From Bog-257 sp963846715 (GTDB taxonomy: Bacteria > Acidobacteriota > Terriglobia > Terriglobales > Acidobacteriaceae), in contig CAWJXA010000002.1 in the NCBI GenBank assembly GCA_963846715.1, positions 875,619 to 939,618 of the forward strand: a DNA stretch of 64,000 nucleotides, in the 5' to 3' direction. Under the pieces are notes generated by a model. That model worked only from the letters and a program-made list of their open reading frames with translations, was not told the DNA's origin and searched no databases. Of the stretch, positions 28,683 to 38,784 are shown piece by piece (position 1 is the stretch's first letter; each line of letters opens with the position of its first letter). The translations under genes and the position numbers were made by a program.

Positions 28683-28693
28683 GAGGAAAAGAG

Positions 28694-31553
28694 ATGGGAT
28701 CTGGCGTCGATGTTGGCCAGCAGTGCTTGGCAGAAAACCCGCCGGTCAAGGCCAACGATCCAAGCCCCACGCTTGCTCTCGCTCCCAGTTCCCAGCAACC
28801 GGCAGGAAACCAAGCGATGCAAAGTCTGGTTGTGCCCGACGCTTTGCGCCTTCAGCCTCCCGGATTGATGTTCCGGGAGTCCGAATCAGTGCAGTCTCCC
28901 TCCAAAGGATTCCGCTGCTCCGGCGCGTGTTCCCATCACCATTCATTGGAACAAGCTCGTCCCCTGGCTCTTTACTGTGGACGGAACGCCCACCCCGGCG
29001 GATCTTTCCATTGAGATATATGGGGCAGACCTAACTTCATTCAAATCGATGACGCCGATTCCGATACTGGGCCAACAGGTTTATCAGGCCGACCCTGAAC
29101 TGCTGCGCCCTCCATATCGCGCGCGATTTGAACAGGAGATGCAGACTCAGCTCGATGAAGACGTAGTTCAGCTCAAGAATCTGATTTTCGATGATTCGGA
29201 TGTTGACATTGGGTTAGACATTCTTCGTCGTTGGGCAGGATACGGTCACGTGCGAACATCCAGTGGCAGAACGTACTTTGACGTTTTTCTAGGGCGTCTT
29301 CGCTCCGACTACTGGTATCGCGATTACTTGGTGACGACCGGAGCGCATCACACCTATTTCGACTCTCTGTTTGATTGGGCTGGGTCGCGCGCTGGAGAAG
29401 TCAGCACTCTGGTTGCGCAGCACAGCCGCGAGTTCGGAGCGTATCGCCCGGCATGGGCGCTGGTAGAGAGTGCCATCAAACCTCAGTCTCCGGACAACTC
29501 GTCCCCTGTCTCATCGACGCCGGGGAAAGGTCCCGCCATCAACCAGGAACTGGTGACACGCAGCGCCGACCTGATCCTCGACATGCTGTCCGGCCGCACT
29601 TCCAAGAAAGATAGCAAGGTCATCGCCGACACCATCACCGGACTGCCCGGCCCGGAACAGGCCGCGGTATTGAACGACATCATGGGCCGTTACGACGAGA
29701 CCAAATGGTTCGGACTCGTCGGCAAGTATGGGGAGGCCAATAAATCGGGAATGCTGTACTGGTTCTTTGAGGATATGACTGGTGACGACAAGGAAAGAGT
29801 GCAGAAATCTCTCGTCGACAATCACGTCCTCAAGCCGGAGGTCGCGGACACCCTGGTACGTGGACGCGGACTCATCAGCCGCACTCTTCCATTTACCACG
29901 GGAAAGATCTCAGAGATGGCGGAAGAGCGTGTCGAGTACTGGGCCGACAAAGCGAACGAAGGCTCGAAGATGGCCTACTTGTGGGGAACCTTGGATTCGC
30001 TGTTTTTGCCTCAGAACCTCGATACCACCGTCGAGACGATTCTCATGGCAAGAGTCCTTCCCAAGGGGCTGGGCGCGATCTCGGAGGCGAGCCCACTCAC
30101 TGGCAAAATATTGGCGGCGATCGGCACCGGGATCGCGGTCCATGATGTTAGCACCGGATTGCTGCAACTGATTCTTGATAAGGACCTCAAGACTGGGCAG
30201 TCACTGGATACCGGCCAGAAAATAGCCAACGCCCTCAATCTCGGCGCAAATCTTATTTTTCTTGGCGCAGGAATCGCTGGGGGAAGAAAGTCCGCCGGCG
30301 GAACACTCGATGCCGTGCCGGTGGAAGATCCCAAACTGCTTGCCGCCGGCGAGGCCGCCGCGGGTGAAGCTACCCATGGTGTCGGTAAAGCTCTGCCCAC
30401 TGGCGGCGGGCTACCCGCTCTCTACGCCCCAGGCGGCGTAATCGCACCCTCAGTTGGCTCTTCGCAGGTCGAGTGGCGCGTCACCGGCGTCAACGAACAA
30501 ACCGGAGAGATTACAGCAGTTGCGCGGTCCGGCAACGACTATGCGATCGCGCGCATCAATGGCGCCACCCTTGACGGCGAACTGATTCATCCCGGCACAG
30601 GGCGCGTCATCCCCATTCGCGGCGGCGTGCCGGTCGAACCCCAGGCCGCAATCACCGAGGGGGCTCCGGCGTCGGATGTGACGCCCGGAAACCCAGGCGC
30701 CGACATTCCATCGATCGGCAGTGGAGAACCTCAGCCAACTCAGCAGCAAATCGCTCATGACACAGCTTCTCCGAAAGCATCCGATCAGCCCGTCGCGCAG
30801 AAAGCCGGCGCCCCAAAATCCGACCAGCAGCCCGATTTGACTTCTGACGAACCAAGCCCCAAGACACAAGAAGAGAACCCGAAAGATCCAGCTCCACCCG
30901 ACGCCAAGACGGTCGATGGGCTGCAGCAACAGCGGATCGAAAACCAGAAACGTATCGATGCCTTGGACCGCCGGATCGCCGAACATCGGGCACAAAAGCA
31001 GAAATACTATGACAGAGCAACTCAGATTGAAAAAGATAGATCATCACCCGACTTCCGCGAACTGGCTGCGAAGGCAAAGAGACAAGCTCAAAACCAGGAA
31101 AGGCTGGCAACCGAAAAAGAGGCAGAAATCAATCGACTGGAGGCGGAAAACCGAAGCATAGAAAACAAGATCAACCCACAGCCCAAGCCAAGTCCGTCAG
31201 TCGGTCCGGGCCCCGGCCAACCTCGCGGGGGAGCCCATAACGACATCCCGACTGCCGGTGGGGAGAGGAATCATATTCCTCCGGATTCCGTCAGCCCACT
31301 TTCCACGGGCAAGGGGCCTGCGATATGGATGGAGACAGCCGATCATAGGTCGACCAAGAGTTGGGGATCAAGTAGTAGCGCCAAGGCGTGGAGATCGCGT
31401 CAGGCTCTCCTGATCAAGCAGGGCCGGTTTCGGGATGCCGCAGAGCTCGATATTCAAGATATTCAAGAGCAATTCGGCGACAAGTATGCAAAAGGCATCC
31501 AGGAGATGAGAGCCTATATCGATAGCCTTAATCCAATCGACTTGAGACCATAA
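28694..31553 (+). pseudogene. Large toxin-like eCIS effector, split by a one-base frame change
   Basis: An ATG at 28694, 11 bases after the ATPase stop and behind AGAGGAAAAGAG, opens a frame with a PAGNQAMQSL motif like the cores of eCIS-loaded effectors. Near 28870-28893 coding sense moves to the frame of the long ORF; that frame is continuous from 28869 but has only a GTG (28977) as start. Downstream come a helical domain, a hydrophobic segment (about 30060-30290), a Pro/Gln-rich linker, a long coiled coil (about 30900-31180) and a compact C-terminal domain with NHIPPDSVSPLSTGKGPAI, ADHRSTKSWGSS and a final DIQDIQEQFGDKY helix. That C-terminal layout resembles the toxin tips of polymorphic toxins. 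The catalytic type is not established. Confidence 0.6.
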
Positions 31554-31556
31554 GGA

Positions 31557-32015
31557 ATGATGCATATGCTCTACACGATTGAATCGTATGTTGGCGTGGG
31601 CCCCATTACCTTCGGAATGTCCCGTCGGGATGTTCGAGGAGTGCTGGGTGGCCCGGTACAGGATTCGGCCAGAACTGATACCGGCATTCCAACCGACTTT
31701 TTCAGCGCGGAGGGCATCTTCGTTTATTACAGCAAACCGGGACTTGTCGAAGCCGTCGAATTTGCCGGGCCGTCTTCGCCAACCTTTAGAAGCCGCGACT
31801 TCCTCGGTCACCCGTATCGCATGATCGAGGACTGGATTCGAACCTTCGACCCGCACATCGTTCTAGACCCTGCCGGACTGACCAGCTATGAATTCGGGTT
31901 CGGCGTATATGCACCATCGGCGCGAAAAGAACCGGATCTCCCCGTGATGGGTGTGATCGTCTTCGAAAGGGGATACTATGATCGCAGATTGAATCCTGAC
32001 GTAGCCGGTGGCTAG
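31557..32015 (+). CDS. Putative immunity protein for the adjacent effector
   Basis: A protein of up to 152 residues starting 3 bases after the effector stop. AAGGA at 31552-31556 could serve the ATGs at 31560 or 31566; the latter (MLYTIESYVGVGPI) has the better gap. The motif VGPITFGMSRRDVRGVLGGPVQD followed by short beta strands (GIFVYYSKPGLVEAVEFAG) is common in small proteins encoded next to polymorphic toxins. Its position and size fit an immunity role against self-intoxication; binding to the effector C-terminal domain is inference. Confidence 0.55.
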   Translation: MMHMLYTIESYVGVGPITFGMSRRDVRGVLGGPVQDSARTDTGIPTDFFSAEGIFVYYSKPGLVEAVEFAGPSSPTFRSRDFLGHPYRMIEDWIRTFDPHIVLDPAGLTSYEFGFGVYAPSARKEPDLPVMGVIVFERGYYDRRLNPDVAGG

Positions 32016-32260
32016 CTAACAGAGTCCGGAATTAGGGTGCAGATACCGCAACATCGCAAAGAAACTGGCTCAATGTGCCCGTTTTTCCCCCGCGGCAGGT
32101 CCGCCCTTCGACTGACTGCCTGCGCCTTGCCGCGGCGTATGATCTCTCAATCGGGTATGCGGAAGCTGCCGTATGCGCTGGTGACGCATGTGACCGGGGC
32201 GGCGGGGGGAGTTCGTGGAAACCTCCGGCGTGAGCTGCACCCTGACTTGCCTCCTCTGGC

Positions 32261-32782
32261 GTGGTATCGTACAGGCCGTCTACCTTATCGCTGACTGCCT
32301 GGGGTCTGTACGTCAGCGCATCGATTCTGCCGCTCGCGTCGAGTGGTCCCGTACGAACTTGGGCTCTCGAGAATAACGGGGACCTGCGCGAAGAAATAAG
32401 CTGGAATGAACTGGTCAAGACGGTAGCCACGATTTGGGAGTCGGTGCCTTCACCGCAGCGGGACACAGTTGGCATACTGGTCGGCAACTACGGGGAACAG
32501 GGCGCTATCGGGCTTGCCTATCACCTGCCTCCACCCATCACCGGAACTAACTCAGGATGGTTTCGCGGATACCCCAACCCGCCGCCATCGATGCTGATCG
32601 TCGTAGGTCATTCGCGTGAATTTGTCGAAAAGACCTTCAGCTCATGTCAGCTAGTCGGCCATAACACGAATTCTTACGGCATCCACAACGAGGACAGCGA
32701 CGACCATCCTGATATTTTTCTATGCGGCCCCCCGTTCTTGCCGTGGACCGAGTTCTGGAAGCAATACCAATCCTTCGGCTGA
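32261..32782 (+). pseudogene. C-terminal remnant of a family-39 (PMT-like) glycosyltransferase
   Basis: A 173-residue frame from a GTG. From about residue 40 it matches the soluble C-terminal end of bacterial dolichyl-phosphate-mannose-protein mannosyltransferase-like proteins: NELVKTVATIWESVP, GILVGNYGEQGAIGLAYHLPPPITG and a closing FLCGPPFLPWTEFWK. The membrane-spanning catalytic part, which should be several hundred residues long, is missing upstream. Only one hydrophobic stretch (LTAWGLYVSASILPLA) precedes it. It is a decayed gene end left by rearrangement at the border of the mobile region. Confidence 0.7.
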
Positions 32783-33408
32783 CTTTGTTACTGGAAACAA
32801 CCTCCGACGTTCCCCAGCAAAGTATTTATTAGACTGGAATATCGGCGCTGCCGCCGCAATATGGCCAGTCGGAAAACTTCGAGAGATAGGTGTTGGTAAA
32901 TCGCCACCTCGCAAGTGATCCTGAGCAACAGCCGATCGGCGAGTCCCCCCTTCCAGGAGATTGTCCCGAAGTCTGGTTGGGGGAAGTCTGCCGGCCCGAC
33001 CTGGTCACTCCCGTGAAACGTCGGTCAAGGAAACCACTTGATTTCATAACAATGTCGGCCCCCTCGACCACCGAGTAGACTTTGGTTTGTCAACGACCCA
33101 AGGCTCGGCAGGAAGGAGCCGATATGTGGACTATAGGTGTGGACTATCACCCGAGTTGACATGGGCCTGCGGCCCACCCATAGGTATGAAAATCAGACCG
33201 AGTTGGCGGGTGTACGATCAGGCCGGCGCGTGTGACGGCAAAGGTCGTAAACGCTCTGGATGAAGTGAGGCCGTACCCGAGTTTGATCTGGAACGCGCGT
33301 TTTGAACCAATCTGTGTCGCGCCGCCGTCCCGGCGGGAAGGGGGTAGCACGTGACGGTGCTTAACGTCTATGTGCGCGCGTTCTGCCGCTTCCGCGCCGG
33401 AGGAAGCC
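32783..33408 (+). other. Non-coding stretch, probable left end of IS110-type element
   Basis: No credible gene lies here. IS110-group elements carry a long non-coding left end before the transposase, from which a bridge (seeker) RNA is made. The last 200-300 bases before the transposase ATG at 33409 would be that part. The exact element boundary and RNA fold cannot be read by eye. Confidence 0.3.
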
Positions 33409-34655
33409 ATGTCCTACAAGATAGCGGGAATTGACGTACACAAGAAAGTGTTGATGGTGGTCGTGGTCGATGCCAGTACGCCAGAGGAGAGGCCGGAGCG
33501 GCGACGATTTGCCACGATGCCGAGCGAGTTGCGCCGCTTATCGACCTAGTTGCGTGAGCAGGGTGTGGAAGAAGCGGTGATGGAATCTACAGCCCAGTAC
33601 TGGCGATCGGTCTGGTTGGAGTTGGAGCCGTATATGCGTTTGCAGTTGGCGCAGGCATTCTCCAACCGTGCCCCGCGGGGGCGTAAGCATGACTTCAAGG
33701 ACGCCGAACGGTTGGTGCGGCGGCTGATCGCCAACGAGTTGATCTTGAGCTTTGTTCCGGATGGGGAGCAGCGTACTTGGCGCAACCTGACGCGGATGAA
33801 GACGCAGCTCACGCGCGACCGGGTACGGCTGCAGAGTCAGATGGAGTGTTTGCTGGAAGAGATGCGGATCAAGCTGTCCCTTGTGGTCAGCGATCTGCTG
33901 GGCGTCAGCGGGCTTCGCATTTTGCGAGCTTTGGCCGAGGGCGAGACCGATCCCAGGAGATTGGCGCTGTTAGGAGACGACCGGCTAAGGTGCAGCGAGG
34001 AGCATCTGGTGGATGCTTTGACGGGAAGGCCGCAGCCGATGCACCGGGAAATGCTCGCACTGCAACTAGAGCGGCTGCAGTTGATCGATAGGCAAATCGA
34101 GAAGCTCAATGGCCCCTCATCGCGCAGGCCATGAAGCCGCATCAAGAGACGGTGATCCGACTCGCGGAAGTACCGGGTTCGGGAGTGGATTCGGCGCAGC
34201 AGGTGATCGCGGAAGTGGGAGTGCAGGCCAGCACGTTCCCCTCGGCGGCGGAGTTGACCTCTTGGGTGGGAACCTGTCCGGGAAAGGACGAAAGTGCCGA
34301 AGTAAACCACAGCAGTCGCTCGGCGAAAGGGAATAGATATCTGCGGCGGATACTGAACCAGGCGGCGCACGCAGCGGTGAAGAAGAAAGGCAGTCACTTT
34401 CAGGCGGTGTTCCGGCGTCTGCTGCCGCGACTGGGCTATAAGTCCGCCATCTGGGCAATCGCCCATCGCCTCTGCCGCGTCATTTGGAAGATCTTGCATG
34501 AGGGAGTGCGATTTATCGAGCAAGGCACCGAATCTGATCCCAAGGTCCGCGAGCACCGCGCCCGCATTCTGGCGCGAGCCCTTCGCAAGCTCGGCTACGA
34601 CGTCGCCCTCACCCCCATACACCCAGCTATGGCCGCAAAGGCGATGCAAACTTAG
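33409..34655 (+). pseudogene. IS110-family transposase 1, inactivated by a stop codon and a frame change
   Basis: The frame starts at 33409 (SYKIAGIDVHKKVLMVVVVD, the RuvC-like DEDD start of IS110 enzymes), behind GGAGGAAGCC. A TAG codon at 33547-33549 interrupts it. Reading continues to about 34110 (DAERLVRRLIANELI, TWRNLTRMKTQLTRDRVRLQSQ). There one base appears to be missing in 34111-34117, and the C-terminal Transposase_20 domain follows in another frame from 34131 (RLAEVPGSGVDSAQQVIAEVG, SWVGTCPGKDESA, RRILNQAAHAAVKKKG, IWKILHEG). With two lesions the copy is almost certainly dead. Confidence 0.85.
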
Positions 34656-35702
34656 TGGGGTGTGATTTTCGACGGAGCGTTCAGCAAATCGCGTTTGTAA
34701 ATACCGACACCGGAGAATGTGGTGAACGGCGACTGAGTCACAGCGATGGAGAAGCCGAGAAGTTCTATCGCGAGCTGAAGGCAGCTGGCTGCAAGGTGCG
34801 AGTGGGGATGGAGGCGACCGGACATGTCCGCTGGTTCGAGCGGCTGCTGGCGGAACTAGGGTTCGAGCTGTGGATCGGAGATCCCGCGCAGATCAAGGCG
34901 AAGCAGGTGCGAAAACAGAAGACGGACCGCCTGGATGCCGCACTGCTGCTGCAGTTGCTGCTGGAGGATCGCTTTCCTCGGGTGTGGGTACCCAGTGCAG
35001 AAAATCGAGACCTGCGTCAGCTGCTGTGGCACCGGGCATCGGCTGGTGCAGATGCGGACGCGGATTATGAACCAGTTGCAGGCCGTGGCCATGAATGAAG
35101 GAGTACGCCGCAAGACGGCGCTGTGGAGCAAGTTGGGGCGAGCGCAGTTAGAGTCGCTTTCGCTCGCTCCCTGGGCGGCACGGCGCCGGCACGACTTACT
35201 GGAGCTGTTGGATCGATTGAACCCGATGATTGAGGAGTTAAGCGCAGCCGTCGAGCAGGAAGCCCAGCAACGGCCCGAGGGCTTGCGCCGGATGACGCAT
35301 CCTGGCGTGGGACCTATTACCGCCCTGGTCTTCGTGCTGATCATTGACTCAGCGGAGCGCTTTGCTTGTGGCAAGCAGACCGCCAGCTATGTCGGGCTGA
35401 TCCCTTGTGAAGACTCCAGCGCCGATCGGAGGCGGCTGGGACATATCACCAAGCAAGGCAACTCTCTGCTGCGCTTCCTGCTGGTGGAGGCAGCGCAAGC
35501 TGCGGTACGGCGCGACCCCGACTGGCGACGCCGCTATACCCACCTGGCGATGCGACGCGAAAGACAAATTGCCAAGGTAACGATTGCGAGGAAGCTAGCC
35601 GTACGTCTGTACTGGATGATGCGCAAGGAATGGAATCACGAGCAATTAAAAAAGTTCGGTTCGTACGCGGGAGAGTCCGACTACGTCCATGGTGTGCAGT
35701 AA
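34655..35702 (+). pseudogene. IS110-family transposase 2, split by a one-base frame change
   Basis: A second, different IS110-type transposase begins at a GTG overlapping the TAG of the first (34653-34655). The N-terminus GCDFRRSVQQIAFVNTDTGE and the motif RVGMEATGHVRWFERLLAELG are typical. After RDLRQLLWHR (about 35033) an extra base shifts the frame, and HRLVQMRTRIMNQLQAVAM continues in the other frame to YVHGVQ. The C-terminal domain is present (PGVGPITALVFVLIIDSAERF, ASYVGLIPCEDSSADRRRLG). The natural start and left end are missing because the first element abuts directly, suggesting insertion of element 1 at the head of element 2. Confidence 0.85.
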
Positions 35703-35730
35703 ATCACCGCCCACTTGATTGGACCTCCCG

Positions 35731-35748
35731 CTCCCTCCTAAGAGGGAG
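35731..35748. repeat. 7-bp inverted repeat downstream of IS110 transposase 2
   Basis: CTCCCTC at 35731-35737 and GAGGGAG at 35742-35748 pair around a four-base loop, 28 bases after the transposase stop. It may be part of the element's right end or a weak terminator; no T-run follows. Confidence 0.3.
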
Positions 35749-36275
35749 TTCGAAGTGGTAATCATGATCGCAGTTGTGACCGGAGAGATGGTTGGGTCGG
35801 ACTGAGTTCCGCCCGAAAGATTAGACGCGAGCCTGGGTTGACGATGGTGAGTTTTCAATGAGAGCGAAATGGCGCTCTTCTCGGAGAGCCGGGAGTAGTG
35901 TGCTCAAGAAAGCTCTTGACACACCCAACATTGTTGGAGATGGTCGTATAGTCGGTATGGTGAGAACTGACAGGCCGCCTGAAGCTCCCTCCAAACGAGC
36001 TTGTTTTCACGAACCCGTCCACTCCCGGATCGTCGGCTATTCGCAAGTTATCCAGAAACGGGCGGATTGGCGAGATTTTCAGCTTATGCGTAAATTGTCG
36101 GCGTTATTTTCATCTCTTGGAGTCTGTGAGTTTTAATGTTATGCGGTCCAAGGTAGCCTAAGTCCTTGATTCCGCGTTGTCCCCATTTTCATCCTATGAG
36201 TCCACCCACATTCACCAATCTAGAATAATGCACTTGACGGCATTATGCCTCACAGAGCATAGTAGGAATATTCGC
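35749..36275. other. Non-coding stretch
   Basis: Some 530 bases without a convincing gene. The frames present have no ribosome site and odd codon content. The segment from 36180 on probably holds the promoter of the toxin-antitoxin pair. Confidence 0.4.
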
Positions 36276-36644
36276 ATGACGAGATGGACTGTTGAAATCG
36301 GCGACGAGTTTGAGCCGGAATTCAACGAACTGCACGAGGACGTGCGTACCGAAGTCCTCGCTCTGTCGCGGATTTTACAACAGTTCGGACCGCAATTGGG
36401 AAGGCCCCGCGTCGACACGCTCAATGGCTCGCGCCACGCCAATATGAAGGAGCTGCGGTTTAGTGCGACTGACGGCGAGTGGCGAGTCGCTTTCGCCTTC
36501 GATCCGAAACGCAAAGCCATCCTGCTGGTGGCGGGAGATAAGTCTGGCGTGAGCGAAAAGAAGTTTTATAGACAGCTCATTGCCAAGGCCGATGATCGAT
36601 TTGATGCGCATCTTGACCGTCAAAGAAAGAAGGAAAGGACGTAG
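36276..36644 (+). CDS. HigB/Gp49-like toxin (RelE superfamily)
   Basis: A 122-residue protein from the ATG at 36276; the frame is open upstream but the family starts at MTRWTVEIGDEFEPEF. It has the Gp49-like layout: an N-terminal strand, a helix (LHEDVRTEVLALSRILQQFGPQLGRP), then LNGSRHANMKELRFS and a strand pair WRVAFAFDPKRKAILLVAGDK followed by KFYRQLIAKADDRF. Such proteins are mRNA interferase-type toxins. The antitoxin gene starts 3 bases after its stop, giving the toxin-first order of HigBA. Confidence 0.88.
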   Translation: MTRWTVEIGDEFEPEFNELHEDVRTEVLALSRILQQFGPQLGRPRVDTLNGSRHANMKELRFSATDGEWRVAFAFDPKRKAILLVAGDKSGVSEKKFYRQLIAKADDRFDAHLDRQRKKERT

Positions 36645-36647
36645 TTC

Positions 36648-37007
36648 ATGGCCAGGAACGTGAACGACATTATTGAGAGGCTCAGCGCCGCGCAGCGCAA
36701 GAAGGTCGAGGCCCGCGCGGCTCAGCTGATTGCCGAGGAAATGACGCTCCGGGAGATTCGGAAGGCGCGCAAGCTGACACAGCAGAAAATCGCCAAGTCC
36801 TTGCACATCGGACAGGAAGGCGTCTCAAAAATCGAAAAGCGCAGCGACCTCCTGATTTCCACTCTGCGGGGCTATGTCGAGGCGATGGGAGGACAACTCT
36901 CACTGGTGGCCGAATTTCCAGACCGAGCGCCCGTAGTTTTGTCAGGGATTTGCGATGACGCCCCAGACCCTAAGCCCAAAAAGAAGCACGCCCGTGCCGC
37001 TGCATAA
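36648..37007 (+). CDS. XRE-family antitoxin (HigA-like)
   Basis: A 119-residue protein with a helix-turn-helix at about residues 45-85 (EIRKARKLTQQKIAKSLHIG, then GVSKIEKRSDLLISTLRGYVEAMGG) and a strand QLSLVAEFPD that ends the XRE domain. A basic, alanine-rich tail follows (KPKKKHARAAA). It neutralises the toxin encoded just before it and represses the pair's promoter in related systems. Its start lies 3 bases after the toxin stop. Confidence 0.88.
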   Translation: MARNVNDIIERLSAAQRKKVEARAAQLIAEEMTLREIRKARKLTQQKIAKSLHIGQEGVSKIEKRSDLLISTLRGYVEAMGGQLSLVAEFPDRAPVVLSGICDDAPDPKPKKKHARAAA

Positions 37008-37274
37008 CACAATTCGGTAACAGGGTGCGATTCTGTGCCTAGATGCCAGTCCGCGAGATCGGTGTGATCTTTGCGTACCCGCGGTTCGCGAAATATCCGG
37101 TCTTTTCTGATTCTCCCCTGATTCTTCCACCTGAACCATACTGACCAGCATTGCGGGCCAACCATGAAGCCCAAGGCCGCATGCCTCGGGTCAGTGCCAC
37201 TGTTTGGTTGTCAAAGACCTTGCCTCACCACTCTCGCAATCAATCTCACATTTTCAATAAGGAGGCTAAACGCC

Positions 37275-37679
37275 ATGCAGAAGGTTCTGCTGATCGGAAA
37301 TCTCGGCCGTGATCCTGAGGTGAAGTACAGCCAACAGGGTACGGCCATCGCACAGTTCTCCGTCGCCACTACGGAACGATGGAAGGACAAGGGCGGCGAA
37401 CCGCAAGAGCACACGGAGTGGTTTGCTGTGAAAGCCTTCAATCGCCTGGCAGAGATCGTCGGCGAGAACCTGCATAAAGGAAGCCGGGTTTATCTCGAAG
37501 GCCGGAAGCGTACGGAGTCTTGGGACGACAAGCAGACGGGAGCCAAGCACTACAGGGATCTGGTCTACGTCGACAGGGTCGAGTTCCTGGATTCCAGGGG
37601 AAGCGGGACCGGCCACCGGGATCCCGCCGAAAGCGCCTCTGAAGAGACAACGGTGACCGACCAAGAGATGCCTTTTTGA
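37275..37679 (+). CDS. ssb: Single-stranded DNA-binding protein
   Basis: A 134-residue SSB. The ATG at 37275 is preceded by AAGGAGGC and gives the standard start MQKVLLIGNLGRDPEVKY; the open frame upstream of it is not part of the gene. The OB fold spans residues 1-105 (AQFSVATTERWKD, EHTEWFAVKAFNRLAEIV, GSRVYLEGRKRT). A short linker ends in the acidic tip DQEMPF, which matches the partner-binding tip of SSB. It lies apart from any ribosomal or replication genes, so it is probably the element-borne copy that works with the Rad52-like protein at 45870. Confidence 0.93.
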   Translation: MQKVLLIGNLGRDPEVKYSQQGTAIAQFSVATTERWKDKGGEPQEHTEWFAVKAFNRLAEIVGENLHKGSRVYLEGRKRTESWDDKQTGAKHYRDLVYVDRVEFLDSRGSGTGHRDPAESASEETTVTDQEMPF

Positions 37680-37899
37680 CGAACGATGTCGATTCCTGCG
37701 TCCCTCAAATCCTATACGTGTGCTAAGCACTGATGTCATCAGAAGACATTCGAGCAGATCGTATCGTGTGCAGCGGACACATAGGTGAACACTGGCCGAC
37801 TTGAACGAAGCCGCTTTGCGGCGGACGCATTCGCGTGTTGCTGAGCCGGCGGTCTCGCGGTGATGTGAGCTAGCTTGTGTCGCAGAGGAGGAACTCTCT

Positions 37900-38784
37900 G
37901 TGACGCGTCTACGCCAGATCATGCTTGAGGAGTTGCGCCGCCGCAACTTCGCCGCGACAACGATTCGCTCATACATCCATGGTGTTGAGCACTTCAGCCG
38001 ATACTTTCATCGTCCACCTGACCAGCTTGGCCCTGAGGACATTCGCAAGTACCAGGCGATGCTCTTCACCGAGTTGAAGTTCAGTCCCAACACTGTGATC
38101 CTGCGGTTGGCTTCGTTGCGCTTCTTCTATATTCACGTGTTGAAGCGCGGCTGGAGCATCGCCGAGACGCCATATCCGAAGAAGGTTCGTCACCTTCCGC
38201 AGGTGCTCAGCCAGGAGGAGGTTGCGCGTCTGATTGACGCCGCAGAAAGCCCCTTCCACCGCATCCTGCTAATGACGCTTTATGCCACTGGGACACGTCG
38301 CGCAGAAGCCGCGCATCTGAAGATCGGCGATATTGACAGCCAGCGCATGGTTGTCCACATCCGGGGAGGCAAGGGAGGCTTGGACCGAGACGTCATGCTG
38401 AGCCCGAAGCTTCTCGAAGCGCTGCGCACTTACTGGCGCGGGCTCAGACGCAAGCCGACTGAGTGGCTGTTTCCCGGCAATCGGTGGCATACCGCAAGTT
38501 ATCCCGTCACCACCAAGGTCCTCTGGACTGCCTGTCAGAACGCCGCTGAGCGCGCCGGCTTGGCGCACAAGCACATCCATCCGCACACGCTACGCCACTG
38601 CTTCGCCACCCACCTGCTGGAAGCCGGAGCCGACCTGCGCACCATCCAGATCCTGCTCGGTCATCGCGACCTCGAAGTAACTACCGTCTATCTGCATCTC
38701 TCCCAACGGCATCTCAGCGCCACCGCCAGCCCGCTGGATGCCCTCACCTTCTCTGCACAAGGAGGACACAAGCACAGTTCATGA
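37900..38784 (+). CDS. Tyrosine recombinase of IS91-type module
   Basis: A 294-residue phage-type integrase. Residues 1-85 are the SAM-like core-binding domain (MLEELRRRNFAATTIRSYIHGVEHF). The catalytic domain shows the first arginine in ATGTRRAEAAHLKIGDID, HTLRHCFATHLLEAGAD, and the tyrosine in TTVYLHLSQRHL. Its stop region overlaps the start of the IS91 transposase by four bases (ATGA), the common pairing in which an integrase travels with an IS91 family enzyme. It starts at a GTG preceded by GAGGAGG. Confidence 0.9.
   Translation: MTRLRQIMLEELRRRNFAATTIRSYIHGVEHFSRYFHRPPDQLGPEDIRKYQAMLFTELKFSPNTVILRLASLRFFYIHVLKRGWSIAETPYPKKVRHLPQVLSQEEVARLIDAAESPFHRILLMTLYATGTRRAEAAHLKIGDIDSQRMVVHIRGGKGGLDRDVMLSPKLLEALRTYWRGLRRKPTEWLFPGNRWHTASYPVTTKVLWTACQNAAERAGLAHKHIHPHTLRHCFATHLLEAGADLRTIQILLGHRDLEVTTVYLHLSQRHLSATASPLDALTFSAQGGHKHSS

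Noticed and set aside
26643..28893. Programmed frameshifting in the ATPase and effector genes
   Set aside because: No slippery run or stimulatory structure is evident at either site, and the same kind of break occurs in transposases and methyltransferases. Sequencing error or mutation is simpler.
1..31553. Prophage interpretation of the tail gene cluster
   Set aside because: No terminase, portal, capsid, integrase or lysis genes are linked, and the Pvc15-like ATPase, Pvc16-like cap and LysM/gp25/gpJ order fit eCIS.
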